From an uncultured Tenacibaculum sp. (GTDB lineage: Bacteria; Bacteroidota; Bacteroidia; Flavobacteriales; Flavobacteriaceae): a stretch of DNA of 64,000 nucleotides. The position numbers and the translations under genes are program-made. The notes beneath the pieces are model-generated. The model had not been told where the DNA came from. It saw only the letters and a list, made by a program, of their open reading frames with translations, and searched no databases. How positions within the stretch are numbered: the stretch's first letter is position 1; the number at the start of each line of letters is the position of its first letter. The stretch covers positions 114,681 through 178,680 of the forward strand of contig NZ_CANMMT010000007.1 of NCBI RefSeq assembly GCF_947499065.1, given 5' to 3'. This document shows, one piece after another, positions 7,637 through 16,213 of the stretch.

Positions 7637-9166
7637 ATGAAGAAAACGATATTATTAATACTAATTGTATTCGGAATTAATCATGCTTTTTTAGGACAAA
7701 TACCCAAAGAACGAGAAAAGCAAATTATAGCTTTAGTAAAAGAATCAGATAAGTTAATAAAAGAAAAACCAGTAGAGGTTAAGGAAAATATAAATAGGTT
7801 TTTAAGTTATGTACCATCACCAGAATTAGTAAAAATTGTATTGAACTTAATGCAGGAAAACTCATCTACTAAAGAGTTAAAAATACTATTAAACGATTTT
7901 TCTAAAGGAAAAATAACTATTGAAGAAGCAGTAGAAGAAGTTGAATCTAAAATATATGCTTTAACAAATGTGAATTTAATTGATGGAACTAGTTCAAAAC
8001 CAAAAGTAAATAGCACTATTGTTTTTAAAGGAACTCAAATAACAGATATCTATAAAGGCAATGCTAAAAAGTTAAACAAAGAAGCTATTGTAATAGATTT
8101 AAAAGGAAAATATATAATGCCAGGATTAATTGATTCTCATGTGCATTATGCTACTGATCCTAGTCTAGAAACATATGAAAGTGTTAAAAAAGGGTTTAGA
8201 AAAGTTCTAGGATCTGGAATTTTAGGAATTAGAGATATGGGAGGAGATGGTAGAGCTTTAGCATATTATAAAAGACAATTATTAGCGAATCAAATATTAG
8301 GACCAGATTTAAACTTTTCTAGTATTCTAGCAGGACCTAATTTTTTCTCAGATTCTCGAGTGATTGCTAGTTCGGTTGGAGTGGAGCTTGGAACTGGGGC
8401 TTGGGCACACAAAGTAACTAAAGAAACAGATTTAACATCTTTAATGCAACGTGTAAAAGGAATTGGGTCTACAGCGGTAAAATTGTACTATGATATTGAC
8501 GGAAACTTAGCAAAAAAAATTGCAGATGCTGCGAAAAAAGCCGGGTTAAAAGTATGGGCGCATTGGGCAATTAGACCATCTGATGCAAAACAAACTTCAG
8601 AAGCTGGAGTGCAAGTAGTATCACATGCTCAAATCTTTGGAAGATTACCAGAAGGAGAAACCAATGAGTCCGCACTTAAAAAGTATGGAGAGAAAGAGTT
8701 ATGGGAAATAATGAAGAAAAAAGGAACAATACTAGAACCTACATTTGCAGTGTATAATGATAGGAAAGAAAAAAGTATTAACGATATGGCAAATTTACTA
8801 ACAAAAAATGCATTAAAGGCTGGTATTAGGATAGCTGCAGGTAGTGATGTACATGGGAATGATGAATTACCAGGAGGTCATATAGAGTATAGGTTGTTAA
8901 AGGAAAGAGCAGGTATGACTATATTTGAAGTGTTAAAATCAGCAACTTTAATAAATTCAGAAGCAACAGGTTTTGAAAATCAATTAGGAAAGATAGCTAT
9001 AGGAAAACCAGCCTCTTTTTTGGTGTATGAACAAAATCCTTTAAAAGACATAACTTTTTGGGCTAAACCTTTATATGTAGTAAAAAAAGGAACAATATAT
9101 TCAGGAGCTGAATTAAGAGATGAAAATAGTACTGTTACTCCTCTTTATACTTTAAATAAAAGGTAA
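7637..9166 (+). CDS. Exported metal-dependent amidohydrolase (imidazolonepropionase/prolidase-like)
   Basis: A signal peptide (about residues 1-20) is followed by a roughly 90-residue helical segment and a composite amidohydrolase domain. Metal-site motifs are visible: GLIDSHVHY (HxH near 171), WAHWA and VSHAQ (later His ligands), and AAGSDVHG with the catalytic Asp. The C-terminal LGKIAIGKPASFLVY is the typical beta-sandwich closing segment. Relatives include imidazolonepropionases and Xaa-Pro or Xaa-Arg dipeptidases, so peptide or cyclic-amide hydrolysis in the periplasm is likely but not proven. It follows the M19 gene by 98 nt and has its own operator, which suggests a shared substrate pathway. 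Confidence 0.8.
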   Translation: MKKTILLILIVFGINHAFLGQIPKEREKQIIALVKESDKLIKEKPVEVKENINRFLSYVPSPELVKIVLNLMQENSSTKELKILLNDFSKGKITIEEAVEEVESKIYALTNVNLIDGTSSKPKVNSTIVFKGTQITDIYKGNAKKLNKEAIVIDLKGKYIMPGLIDSHVHYATDPSLETYESVKKGFRKVLGSGILGIRDMGGDGRALAYYKRQLLANQILGPDLNFSSILAGPNFFSDSRVIASSVGVELGTGAWAHKVTKETDLTSLMQRVKGIGSTAVKLYYDIDGNLAKKIADAAKKAGLKVWAHWAIRPSDAKQTSEAGVQVVSHAQIFGRLPEGETNESALKKYGEKELWEIMKKKGTILEPTFAVYNDRKEKSINDMANLLTKNALKAGIRIAAGSDVHGNDELPGGHIEYRLLKERAGMTIFEVLKSATLINSEATGFENQLGKIAIGKPASFLVYEQNPLKDITFWAKPLYVVKKGTIYSGAELRDENSTVTPLYTLNKR

Positions 9167-9356
9167 AAGACAATAAAAAAGTCAATAAACCCCATGAAAA
9201 ATTCAGTTGAATACTTGAGTTTTACAGCGAGTAATTTTTGATTATTTCAAAATAAGTTTTTTCTATGCTTAAAGTATACTAAAGTAATTTATTAGGAGTT
9301 TATTTGTAGTATCAATCGGAACAAAAGATTGATTTTTTTAGGGGATTAAAGAAAAG

Positions 9357-9392
9357 TGCCTGCTCTATTATTAGAGCAGGGCTTTTTGTTTT
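9357..9392. terminator. Bidirectional terminator between amidohydrolase and lrp-type gene
   Basis: CCTGCTCT and AGAGCAGG arms (about 9359-9380) are flanked by T-rich runs on both strands, serving the convergent genes. Confidence 0.8.
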
Positions 9393-9879
9393 ATGGATGA
9401 ACACTAATTTTAGTCGTATTTTTCGTTTGCTTGATAATAAAAGAACTTTGGATGTTGGAAATAATTTCTAATTGAGAAATTTTCTTCATTACAAAATCTT
9501 GATAATGACTCATGTCGTTTAAAATAATTTTTAATAAAAAATCATAAGCACCAGCAATGTAGGATACTTCAACTATCTCATCAATATCAGCAACATAGTT
9601 TTCAAATTCTTTAAAAAATACCTCCTGATGCTTAACTAAGGTAACTTGACAATACACAATTAAACTTTTTCCTAAAGTTTCAGGCTTAACAATAGCTACA
9701 TATTTATCAATAACCTTATTAGACTCCATACGTTTAATACGTTCATGCGTAGGTGTAATTGACAAGTTTACTTTAGCAGCTAGTTGTTTTATGGACTGTT
9801 TACTGTCGGTTTGCAGCTCATTAATCAGTTTTAAATCGATATGATCTAGCGTGTGCACGGTATTTTTTCCTGTTTTCAT
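9391..9879 (-). CDS. Lrp/AsnC-family transcriptional regulator
   Basis: The 162-residue protein has an N-terminal AsnC-type HTH (IDLKLINELQTDSKQSIKQLAAKVNLSITPTHERIKRME) and a C-terminal RAM/ACT-like ligand domain, including VSYIAGAYDFLLKI. Family members bind amino acids and often control a divergent neighbour. Here the divergent neighbour is the PLP decarboxylase at 10016, with about 136 bp between the starts. Control of that decarboxylase by an amino acid is the natural inference. The stop lies directly beside the shared terminator. Confidence 0.9.
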   Translation of the reverse strand: MKTGKNTVHTLDHIDLKLINELQTDSKQSIKQLAAKVNLSITPTHERIKRMESNKVIDKYVAIVKPETLGKSLIVYCQVTLVKHQEVFFKEFENYVADIDEIVEVSYIAGAYDFLLKIILNDMSHYQDFVMKKISQLEIISNIQSSFIIKQTKNTTKISVHP

Positions 9880-9956
9880 CAGTTAAGTGTTTGTGTGAAA
9901 GAATAAAATTCTTTTTAAAGAGTAAAAATAGTATAATTTAGTTATTTTAAAACTTG

Positions 9957-9988
9957 TTTTTGGTAATTTATTCTTTCATGTAACTTTG
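9957..9988 (+). promoter_or_regulatory. Promoter of histidine decarboxylase gene
   Basis: TTTTG ending at 9961 and TAACTTTG at 9981-9988 are spaced by 19 nt, a very good Bacteroidota match. This promoter overlaps the longest ORF reading (TTG at 9986) and so supports the ATG at 10016 as start. Confidence 0.75.
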
Positions 9989-10015
9989 GGGGAGAATTTT
10001 ATACATATAATAGAA

Positions 10016-11128
10016 ATGGAAAGAATAGAAGAGATTTATAATAGAATTAGTGAAAGTTCATCGAGGTTTTTAGGGTATCCTTTAGCAAAAGATTTTGATT
10101 ATAAAGAATTTGCTCCCTTTTTAAATTTATGTATTAATAATGTGGGAGATCCAGAATCACCATCTACCTTGTCAATAGATACTAAAGATGTGGAGAGAGA
10201 AGTTATTTCTTTTTTTGCTGATATATTATCAACCAATACCAAAGAAACTTGGGGCTACATTACAAATGGAGGAACTGAAGGAAATCTTTATGGTTTGTAT
10301 TTAGCAAGAGAGAGCTTTAATAACCCTATAGTGTATTATAGTGAGTCTACGCATTATAGTGTAAAAAAGAATTTACATTTATTGAATTTAAAAAGTATTG
10401 TAGTAAGAAGTCAGTCTAATGGAGAAATGGATTATGAAGATTTAGAAAGTCTTTTAATCCTTAATAGAGACAGACCCGCAGTTTTCTTTTTAAATATAGG
10501 AACTACAATGACCGAGGCTGTTGATGATTTGGATAGAGTGAAAAAGTTAATTAAAAAGTATGCAATCAAAGATTACTATATACACTGCGATGCAGCATTT
10601 TTAGGTTGTATAGCACCGTTTGTAGACCCAAAACCAAAGTTTGATTTTGCTGAAGGAATTGATAGTGTTTCTATTTCTGGACATAAGTTTATTGGAGGAC
10701 CAATACCATGTGGAATTGTTTTGGCAAAGAGGAAACACAGAAACCGTATTGTAAATTCAGTATCCTATGTAGGAACCTTAGATACTACAATTACAGGGTC
10801 TAGAAATGGATTAACACCATTGTTTTTATGGTCGTTTATAAAGAAACATGGTAAAGAAGGATTGATAAAACGTACAAGGGAATCGCAAAAGTTAGCAGCT
10901 TATACTGAAATGAGGTTGAAAGAAATTGGTGTAAATGCTTGGAGAAACAATGATGCTTTAACGGTAGTTTTAGATAAGCCGTCGAAAGGTTTATGTGAAA
11001 AATATCAATTAGCATCAGAAGATACTATAGCACATATTATTTGTACCCCAGGAATTGAAAAAAGCCAAATAGATACTTTTATAGAAGATTATGAAAAAGA
11101 ACTCTTAGTACTTGAAGTGCTAGCCTAA
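10016..11128 (+). CDS. hdc: PLP-dependent histidine decarboxylase-like enzyme
   Basis: The 370-residue protein from ATG 10016 is a group II PLP decarboxylase of the short histidine decarboxylase type. Visible features are NGGTEGNLYG at the cofactor-phosphate region, HCDAAFLG with the Asp that binds the pyridine nitrogen, and SISGHKFIGGP with the Schiff-base Lys. Length and motif spacing fit bacterial PLP histidine decarboxylases (histidine to histamine). Serine decarboxylases of plants are close relatives, so the substrate is not certain. No histidine/histamine antiporter lies beside it. The divergent Lrp-type gene is the likely regulator. Confidence 0.8.
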   Translation: MERIEEIYNRISESSSRFLGYPLAKDFDYKEFAPFLNLCINNVGDPESPSTLSIDTKDVEREVISFFADILSTNTKETWGYITNGGTEGNLYGLYLARESFNNPIVYYSESTHYSVKKNLHLLNLKSIVVRSQSNGEMDYEDLESLLILNRDRPAVFFLNIGTTMTEAVDDLDRVKKLIKKYAIKDYYIHCDAAFLGCIAPFVDPKPKFDFAEGIDSVSISGHKFIGGPIPCGIVLAKRKHRNRIVNSVSYVGTLDTTITGSRNGLTPLFLWSFIKKHGKEGLIKRTRESQKLAAYTEMRLKEIGVNAWRNNDALTVVLDKPSKGLCEKYQLASEDTIAHIICTPGIEKSQIDTFIEDYEKELLVLEVLA

Positions 11129-11156
11129 TGAGTTTGTTATTTTGTTGATTTTCAGT

Positions 11157-11190
11157 TTTTTTGAAATTTGACCAAAATTCTTTAAATTTG
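11157..11190 (+). promoter_or_regulatory. Bacteroidota-type promoter of unit 2
   Basis: A T-run ending in TTG at 11161-11163 lies 19 nt before TAAATTTG at 11183-11190. The predicted start near 11197 is about 12 nt ahead of the structured leader, as in unit 1. Confidence 0.65.
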
Positions 11191-11208
11191 TAATCAGAAG
11201 AATTAATA

Positions 11209-11335
11209 GCAATATAATTATTGCAAGCTTATTTTCTATCTTAAGGAAGACATTGGGAAGATAAGTTTTATTTCTTACGGAAATCTCCGTATACCTTAAT
11301 TAGTAATAACTAATTGGTGTACGGAGATTTTTTTT
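11209..11335 (+). promoter_or_regulatory. Structured leader RNA / transcription attenuator, copy 2
   Basis: This repeats the architecture at 2254-2384: P1 (11209-11214 with 11219-11224), 9-bp P2 (11228-11236 with 11257-11265), P2-loop TTAAGG (11241-11246) complementary to CCTTAA (11294-11299), TACGGA/TCCGTA hairpin (11276-11281 with 11286-11291), and a competing 15-bp terminator stem (11281-11295 with 11316-11330) plus T-run. P1, P2, the terminator base and its inner stem differ in sequence from copy 1 but still pair. The downstream ATG is 26 nt away. Confidence 0.7.
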
Positions 11336-11360
11336 ACACCAATTTTTAAAAACATAATAT

Positions 11361-12836
11361 ATGAGAAAATTGAAAAAACTATTTATTGGTTTATTAACGG
11401 TTTTAGTAATAGGAATTGGACTTCTTTATTTTTTTCCTCAACTAATATTTGGGTCAACTTTTGGACAAAAACTATTACTTAAACTTTCAGATGAGAGTGT
11501 AGCAGAATTCTATTTTAAAGAAGGTCAGAAAACAAAGGATACTTTGTATATGAAAGGGATTATTTATGGAAATACCTTAGAAGATATCAAAAATGTACTA
11601 GATAAGAATCCACAAGTAACAACAATTGCAATGGAAGATGTAGGTGGATCAATAGATGATGAGGTAAATTTAGTAGCATCTCAAGAAATTAGAAAACGAA
11701 AGATAAATACATATTTACCAAAAAATGGAATGGTGGCATCTGGTGGAACAGATATGTTTTTAGCAGGAACTAAAAGAAATGCACATCCAAGTGCCAAATT
11801 AGGAGTTCACTCTTGGTCTGATGGAAGTAAAGGGGGAGACAAATTCCCTAAAGAAGATCCTTCTCATAAAAAATATTTAGACTACTACAAGGAAATGGAT
11901 ATACCAACAGACTTTTATTGGTATACACTACAAGCAGCACCTGCTGAGAGTATTCATTGGATGAAACCTGATGAAATTAAAAAGTATAAAGTATTAACGA
12001 ATGATTTATCTGAACTGTTGAGTTTGCAAAAAACATTATCATCAGAAGAGTTTGCGGGAAGAGGTACAGGAAAAAATCAAAAAGCACAGGAGTTAATAAT
12101 CAATTACTTCAAAACATTAGGCTTAGAAAAATTTAACGATAGTTATAAGTCTCCATTTGATTTTGTTGATGAAAAAACCAAAAAGAAACGACCAGCAACC
12201 AATATAGTAGGATATATAAAAGGAAAAACAAATCCTGATAAATATATTGTCATAGGAGCGCATTACGATCATATGGGAATTGTAGATGGTGTAATATTTA
12301 ATGGAGCTGATGATAATGCGTCAGGGACCGCAGCTTTATTAGTTCTGGCAAAGTATTTTACTAAAAACAAACCAGAGCATTCAATTATATTTTCAGCTTT
12401 TGATGCAGAAGAATTAGGCTTACATGGGTCAAAGTATTTTGTAGAAAATCCACCAGTACCTCTAGCTAATATAAAGTTAGATATCAACTTTGATATGATA
12501 AGTCGTAATCCTAATAATGAAATTTATGTAGTAGGAACGTATCCATATCCACAATTTAAACCTGTGGTGGAAAAAATAGCAAAAACGAGTCCGTTAAAAG
12601 TTTCTTACGGTCACGATGATCCAAACGATAAAACAAAAGATTACTGGATGTATTCGTCAGATAATGGGCCATTTCATGAAAAAGGAATTCCAAACATAAC
12701 TTTTAGTGAAGAAGATCACCCAGACTATCATAAACCTACTGACGATTTTAAAAATACAAATCCAGTGTTTTATACCAATGTAGTTGCGTTAATTGAACAG
12801 TTTATTGAAAGTGTAGATGCTAATTTTCCTAACTAA
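11361..12836 (+). CDS. ClpP-like (COG3904-type) domain fused to M28 zinc aminopeptidase
   Basis: The 491-residue protein has one N-terminal membrane segment (about 7-30) and then a ClpP-like domain with VASGGT (Ser127) and GVHSW (His150). A family M28 peptidase domain follows (about 215-491). The M28 zinc site looks complete: GAHYDHMG (His301, Asp303), NGADDN (Asp317), DAEELG (Glu350, Glu351), an Asp in DMISRN, and a late His in EEDHPDYHKP. It should sit in the inner membrane with both domains outside the cytoplasm. M28 members remove N-terminal residues from peptides, so this may feed amino acids to the enzymes encoded after it. The ClpP-like half is closely related to the unit 1 protein. 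Confidence 0.85.
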   Translation: MRKLKKLFIGLLTVLVIGIGLLYFFPQLIFGSTFGQKLLLKLSDESVAEFYFKEGQKTKDTLYMKGIIYGNTLEDIKNVLDKNPQVTTIAMEDVGGSIDDEVNLVASQEIRKRKINTYLPKNGMVASGGTDMFLAGTKRNAHPSAKLGVHSWSDGSKGGDKFPKEDPSHKKYLDYYKEMDIPTDFYWYTLQAAPAESIHWMKPDEIKKYKVLTNDLSELLSLQKTLSSEEFAGRGTGKNQKAQELIINYFKTLGLEKFNDSYKSPFDFVDEKTKKKRPATNIVGYIKGKTNPDKYIVIGAHYDHMGIVDGVIFNGADDNASGTAALLVLAKYFTKNKPEHSIIFSAFDAEELGLHGSKYFVENPPVPLANIKLDINFDMISRNPNNEIYVVGTYPYPQFKPVVEKIAKTSPLKVSYGHDDPNDKTKDYWMYSSDNGPFHEKGIPNITFSEEDHPDYHKPTDDFKNTNPVFYTNVVALIEQFIESVDANFPN

Positions 12837-12854
12837 TTATAGATACTAAGAAAA

Positions 12855-13823
12855 GTGATTTCTAAAACAGATATAGAGCGTGTTTATGAAAATATTAAAA
12901 ACGATATTTATAAAACACCTCTAGAGTATTCAGAAAAGTTAAGTGAAATTTCAGGAGTAAATGTATACTTAAAAAAAGAGTATTTACAACTCACTAGTTC
13001 CTTCAAAATAAGAGGAGTTTTAAATAAAGTAAAGAGTTTAAGTTCTGAGGAATTTGGTAAAACTTTTGTAGCGGCATCAACAGGGAATCATGCAGCGGCT
13101 TTTGGTTTAGCCTCAGAGAAATTTGATTTTAAAGCTAAGCTATTTTTACCTAAAAATGTTGCTTCAGAGAAACTTAAGAGCTTGTCTAAATATAAATTGG
13201 ACAAAGTATTGTATGGAGATACGAGTGTAGAAACAGAAAATAAAGCAACTCAATATGCAAAGGATATTGAAGGAATTTTAATCCATCCATACAATGATGT
13301 TGAAATTATCAAAGGACAAGGAACCATTGCGGTTGAAATAGCAGAAGAATTACCAGAAGTTAGTGCAGTACTAGTGCCAATTGGAGGCGGAGGATTAATA
13401 TCGGGGATAGCTTCTTATTTTTCAGAAAATGAAAAAGTAAAAGTAATAGGTTGTCAACCTGAAAATGCTTCTGAAATGTATGATTCTATAAAATATAATC
13501 ATATCGTAGAACCGAGTACATTAAATACCATCGCCGATGCAGCAGCTGGGGGAATAGAAGCAAATGCAATAACCTATGATATTTGTAAAAAGCATTTAGA
13601 AGAGGTTAAACTAGTAACAGAAGAAGAGATAAAAAAAGCAGTAGCGTTTTTATATAAACATCATGATATAATTGTAGAACCAACATCAGCTGTACCAGTG
13701 GCAGCATTATTAAAAGAAGATATTTCAAAAGAATATAAAAATGTGGTGTTGGTATTAACAGGAAAAAAAATAAATAAACAATTACTAAAAGAAATAAACG
13801 AAGCATATGGCGATTGTTATTAA
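12855..13823 (+). CDS. PLP-dependent threonine/serine dehydratase-like enzyme
   Basis: This 322-residue protein starts with GTG at 12855, 19 nt after the peptidase gene. It carries the fold-type II motifs SSFKIRG (Schiff-base Lys near residue 50), the carboxylate loop AASTGNHAAA, and IGGGGLISG for PLP phosphate. No ACT regulatory domain is present, so a catabolic threonine/serine dehydratase or a relative such as serine racemase or EutB is likely. It parallels the dehydratase in unit 1. The next gene overlaps its end by 17 nt and is of a family (EutC-like) that pairs with EutB in ectoine degradation. No other ectoine genes are here, so that pathway is not claimed. Confidence 0.85.
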   Translation: MISKTDIERVYENIKNDIYKTPLEYSEKLSEISGVNVYLKKEYLQLTSSFKIRGVLNKVKSLSSEEFGKTFVAASTGNHAAAFGLASEKFDFKAKLFLPKNVASEKLKSLSKYKLDKVLYGDTSVETENKATQYAKDIEGILIHPYNDVEIIKGQGTIAVEIAEELPEVSAVLVPIGGGGLISGIASYFSENEKVKVIGCQPENASEMYDSIKYNHIVEPSTLNTIADAAAGGIEANAITYDICKKHLEEVKLVTEEEIKKAVAFLYKHHDIIVEPTSAVPVAALLKEDISKEYKNVVLVLTGKKINKQLLKEINEAYGDCY

Positions 13824-14757
13824 TCTTGAAGAAATAAAAAAAATAGTAGCAGATATAGATGTAGTTTCTGCTATGGAAGAAGGGTTTGTACAATATAGTA
13901 ATGGAAATACAATAGTACCACCAGTAGGAGAGTTATTGTTTGAAGAACCTAAAGGAGATGCACATATCAAATACGGATATATAAAAAATGATGACTATTA
14001 TGTTATTAAAATAGCCTCTGGTTTTTATGATAATCCGAAGATAGGACTACCATCAAGTCAGGGATTAATGCTGTTATTTGATCAAAAGACAGGAGTTCCT
14101 AAAGGAGTTTTGCTAGATGAAGGCTATTTAACCGATATACGAACAGCAGCTGCAGGAGCTTTGGCAGCTAAATATTTTGCACCTAAGAATATAAAATCAG
14201 TAGGAATTATAGGAACAGGAATACAGGCAAAATTACAGTTGCAGTATTTACAAAAACATACACCTTGTACTAAGGTTTGGCTTTGGGGACGTAACAAGGA
14301 AAATGTAGCGAAATTTGTAGAAGAACTAGGGATTGACTTTGATATAAATATAGCCGAAAATCCATCAGAAGTAGCTAAAAACAGTAATCTAATATTAACT
14401 ACAACTCCTTCAGAAATAGCTTTATTAAAGGCAGAAGATATTCAACAAGGAACGCATATTACAGCTGTAGGTTCAGATACAGAACATAAACAAGAGTTAG
14501 AAAGTGAGTTGTTAAAAAAAGCTTCTATAGTAATTGCAGACAGTATTCCACAAAGTAAAAGTAGAGGAGAAATATATAGAGCAGTTAAAGACGGAGCTAT
14601 AACTGAAAGTTCAGTGATAGAATTAGGAACAGCTATTCAAGACCCAACATTACAACGTTTAAATGATGAACAGATAACGGTGGTAGATTTAACTGGGGTA
14701 GCAGTACAAGATATTATGATTACCAAAGCGGTTTATATAAATTATATAAAAGAATAA
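13807..14757 (+). CDS. Ornithine cyclodeaminase / mu-crystallin family protein
   Basis: The 316-residue protein matches the ornithine cyclodeaminase/mu-crystallin family: Lys in HIKYGY near residue 57, the LTDIRTAAAGALAAKY helix that contacts substrate, and the Rossmann fingerprint VGIIGTGIQA for NAD(P). Members include ornithine cyclodeaminase, archaeal alanine dehydrogenase, ketimine reductases and EutC. The reaction would be NAD-dependent turnover of an amino acid through an imine. Its start lies 17 nt inside the preceding gene, so translation is probably coupled. Which amino acid is used is not visible. Confidence 0.85.
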   Translation: MAIVINLEEIKKIVADIDVVSAMEEGFVQYSNGNTIVPPVGELLFEEPKGDAHIKYGYIKNDDYYVIKIASGFYDNPKIGLPSSQGLMLLFDQKTGVPKGVLLDEGYLTDIRTAAAGALAAKYFAPKNIKSVGIIGTGIQAKLQLQYLQKHTPCTKVWLWGRNKENVAKFVEELGIDFDINIAENPSEVAKNSNLILTTTPSEIALLKAEDIQQGTHITAVGSDTEHKQELESELLKKASIVIADSIPQSKSRGEIYRAVKDGAITESSVIELGTAIQDPTLQRLNDEQITVVDLTGVAVQDIMITKAVYINYIKE

Positions 14758-14760
14758 AAG

Positions 14761-16212
14761 ATGTTGAAATTTGTTAGTAACAAAGGAGGAGGAGAACCAG
14801 TAGATTTTGAAACAGCAATATTAGATGGTTTTGCAGTAGACGGAGGATTGTATGTGCCAGAAGAATTACCTGAGATTACCTTAGATCAATTAAAAGAGTG
14901 GAAAGGTTTAGGTTATGTAGATTTAGCATTTGAAATATTATCCTTGTTTATAGATAGGTCAATAGTATCAGAAGAAGAATTAAAAGGCATACTTAAAACA
15001 GCTTATGCGCCTTTTGAAAAAGAAGAAATAATTCCTTTGTATCCATTAAAAACTAGAAAGGATACCTTTATAATGGAATTGTTTTATGGACCTACAATTT
15101 CATTTAAAGATGTAGGTTTAGCATTCTTAGTAAACTTGGTTAATTTTTTCTTAGAAAGAAGAAAAGAACATCTTTCAGTAATTGTAGCCACTACAGGTGA
15201 TACAGGTCCAGCTACAGCGTATTTTGCAGCAGGAAAATCAAACATAGACGCTTGGGTATTATATCCAAAAGGATTGATTACAGAAGAGCAAGAGCGTCAA
15301 ATGACTACTTTACAAGATGCAAATATACATCCAGTAGGAGTGACAAATTGCCCCGATGGAGGAGATGATTTGGATGCAGTTATTAGTAAGTTTTATGCCA
15401 ATAAGACTTTTAAAGAAAAATTGAATTTATCGAGTGTGAATTCAATTAACTGGGGACGAGTAATGATGCAAACGGTACATTATTTTTATGGCTATTTACA
15501 AGTGGTAGATGAAGTAGGAGAAAAAGTAAATATGTCGGTGCCTTCTGGAGGATTTGGAAATTTATGTGCAGGAAGTTTGGCAAGAAAAATGGGACTTCCA
15601 ATTAAGTACTTAGTTGCAGCAAATAACAAAAATGCTTGTTTAGATCGTATTTTTTCAAAAGGAGAATTTACAAAAGAAGCAATCCATGAAACAGCATCAT
15701 CGGCAATAGATATTTTAATTCCGTTTAACTTTTGGAGGTACTTATATTTTAGTATTGATAAGGATGCTGAAAAAATAAAAAATTGGATGGATTCTTTTAA
15801 AGAAACAGGCAACTTAAAGTTTGATGAAGAAACTTTTGAAACTTATAGAAAAGGGTTTTTATCAAATAGTGCAACCGATGTAGAAACACTTACTTTAATA
15901 AATGAAATTTATACAAGTGAAAACTATTTATTAGACCCTCATGGAGCGGTTTCTCTACAAGCAACAGATGTGTTAAAACAACAGTTAGGAAAGGAAAAAT
16001 TAATTTGCTTAGCTACAGCACATCCTGCTAAGTTCCCAGAAATAATAAAGAAAGCCTTAATAACAAAAGAGCTACCTGCACAAGCAACTCATCAGAGTAT
16101 AGAAATAGCTAAAAAGCGTTGTGAAAAGGTACATTTATGTGACTACGAGCATTTAGAAGAAGCGTTGATGCATGCAATGGAAACAAATTGGGATTTAACT
16201 AAAGGAGCATAA
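14761..16212 (+). CDS. Threonine synthase-like PLP enzyme
   Basis: The 483-residue protein has the N-terminal threonine synthase domain (GLYVPEELP) and the PLP motif GPTISFKDVG with the Schiff-base Lys near residue 117. TTGDTGPAT and PSGGFGNL follow at the expected distances. The pattern is closest to the longer threonine synthase subgroup, which includes animal THNSL2-type phospholyases. It may convert O-phosphohomoserine to threonine or eliminate phosphate from another O-phospho amino acid. The next gene, only 1 nt away, encodes an APH-fold kinase that could supply the phosphorylated substrate. Presence inside a catabolic-looking operon makes salvage or degradation as likely as biosynthesis. 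Confidence 0.85.
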   Translation: MLKFVSNKGGGEPVDFETAILDGFAVDGGLYVPEELPEITLDQLKEWKGLGYVDLAFEILSLFIDRSIVSEEELKGILKTAYAPFEKEEIIPLYPLKTRKDTFIMELFYGPTISFKDVGLAFLVNLVNFFLERRKEHLSVIVATTGDTGPATAYFAAGKSNIDAWVLYPKGLITEEQERQMTTLQDANIHPVGVTNCPDGGDDLDAVISKFYANKTFKEKLNLSSVNSINWGRVMMQTVHYFYGYLQVVDEVGEKVNMSVPSGGFGNLCAGSLARKMGLPIKYLVAANNKNACLDRIFSKGEFTKEAIHETASSAIDILIPFNFWRYLYFSIDKDAEKIKNWMDSFKETGNLKFDEETFETYRKGFLSNSATDVETLTLINEIYTSENYLLDPHGAVSLQATDVLKQQLGKEKLICLATAHPAKFPEIIKKALITKELPAQATHQSIEIAKKRCEKVHLCDYEHLEEALMHAMETNWDLTKGA

Positions 16213-16213
16213 T

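Noticed and set aside
9986..10015. TTG start ten codons upstream for the decarboxylase
   Set aside because: The TTG is the end of the TAACTTTG promoter element, so it would not be in the transcript.
12855..14757. EutB/EutC pair for ectoine breakdown
   Set aside because: No EutD, EutE or ectoine transport genes are near, and both families have many other members.
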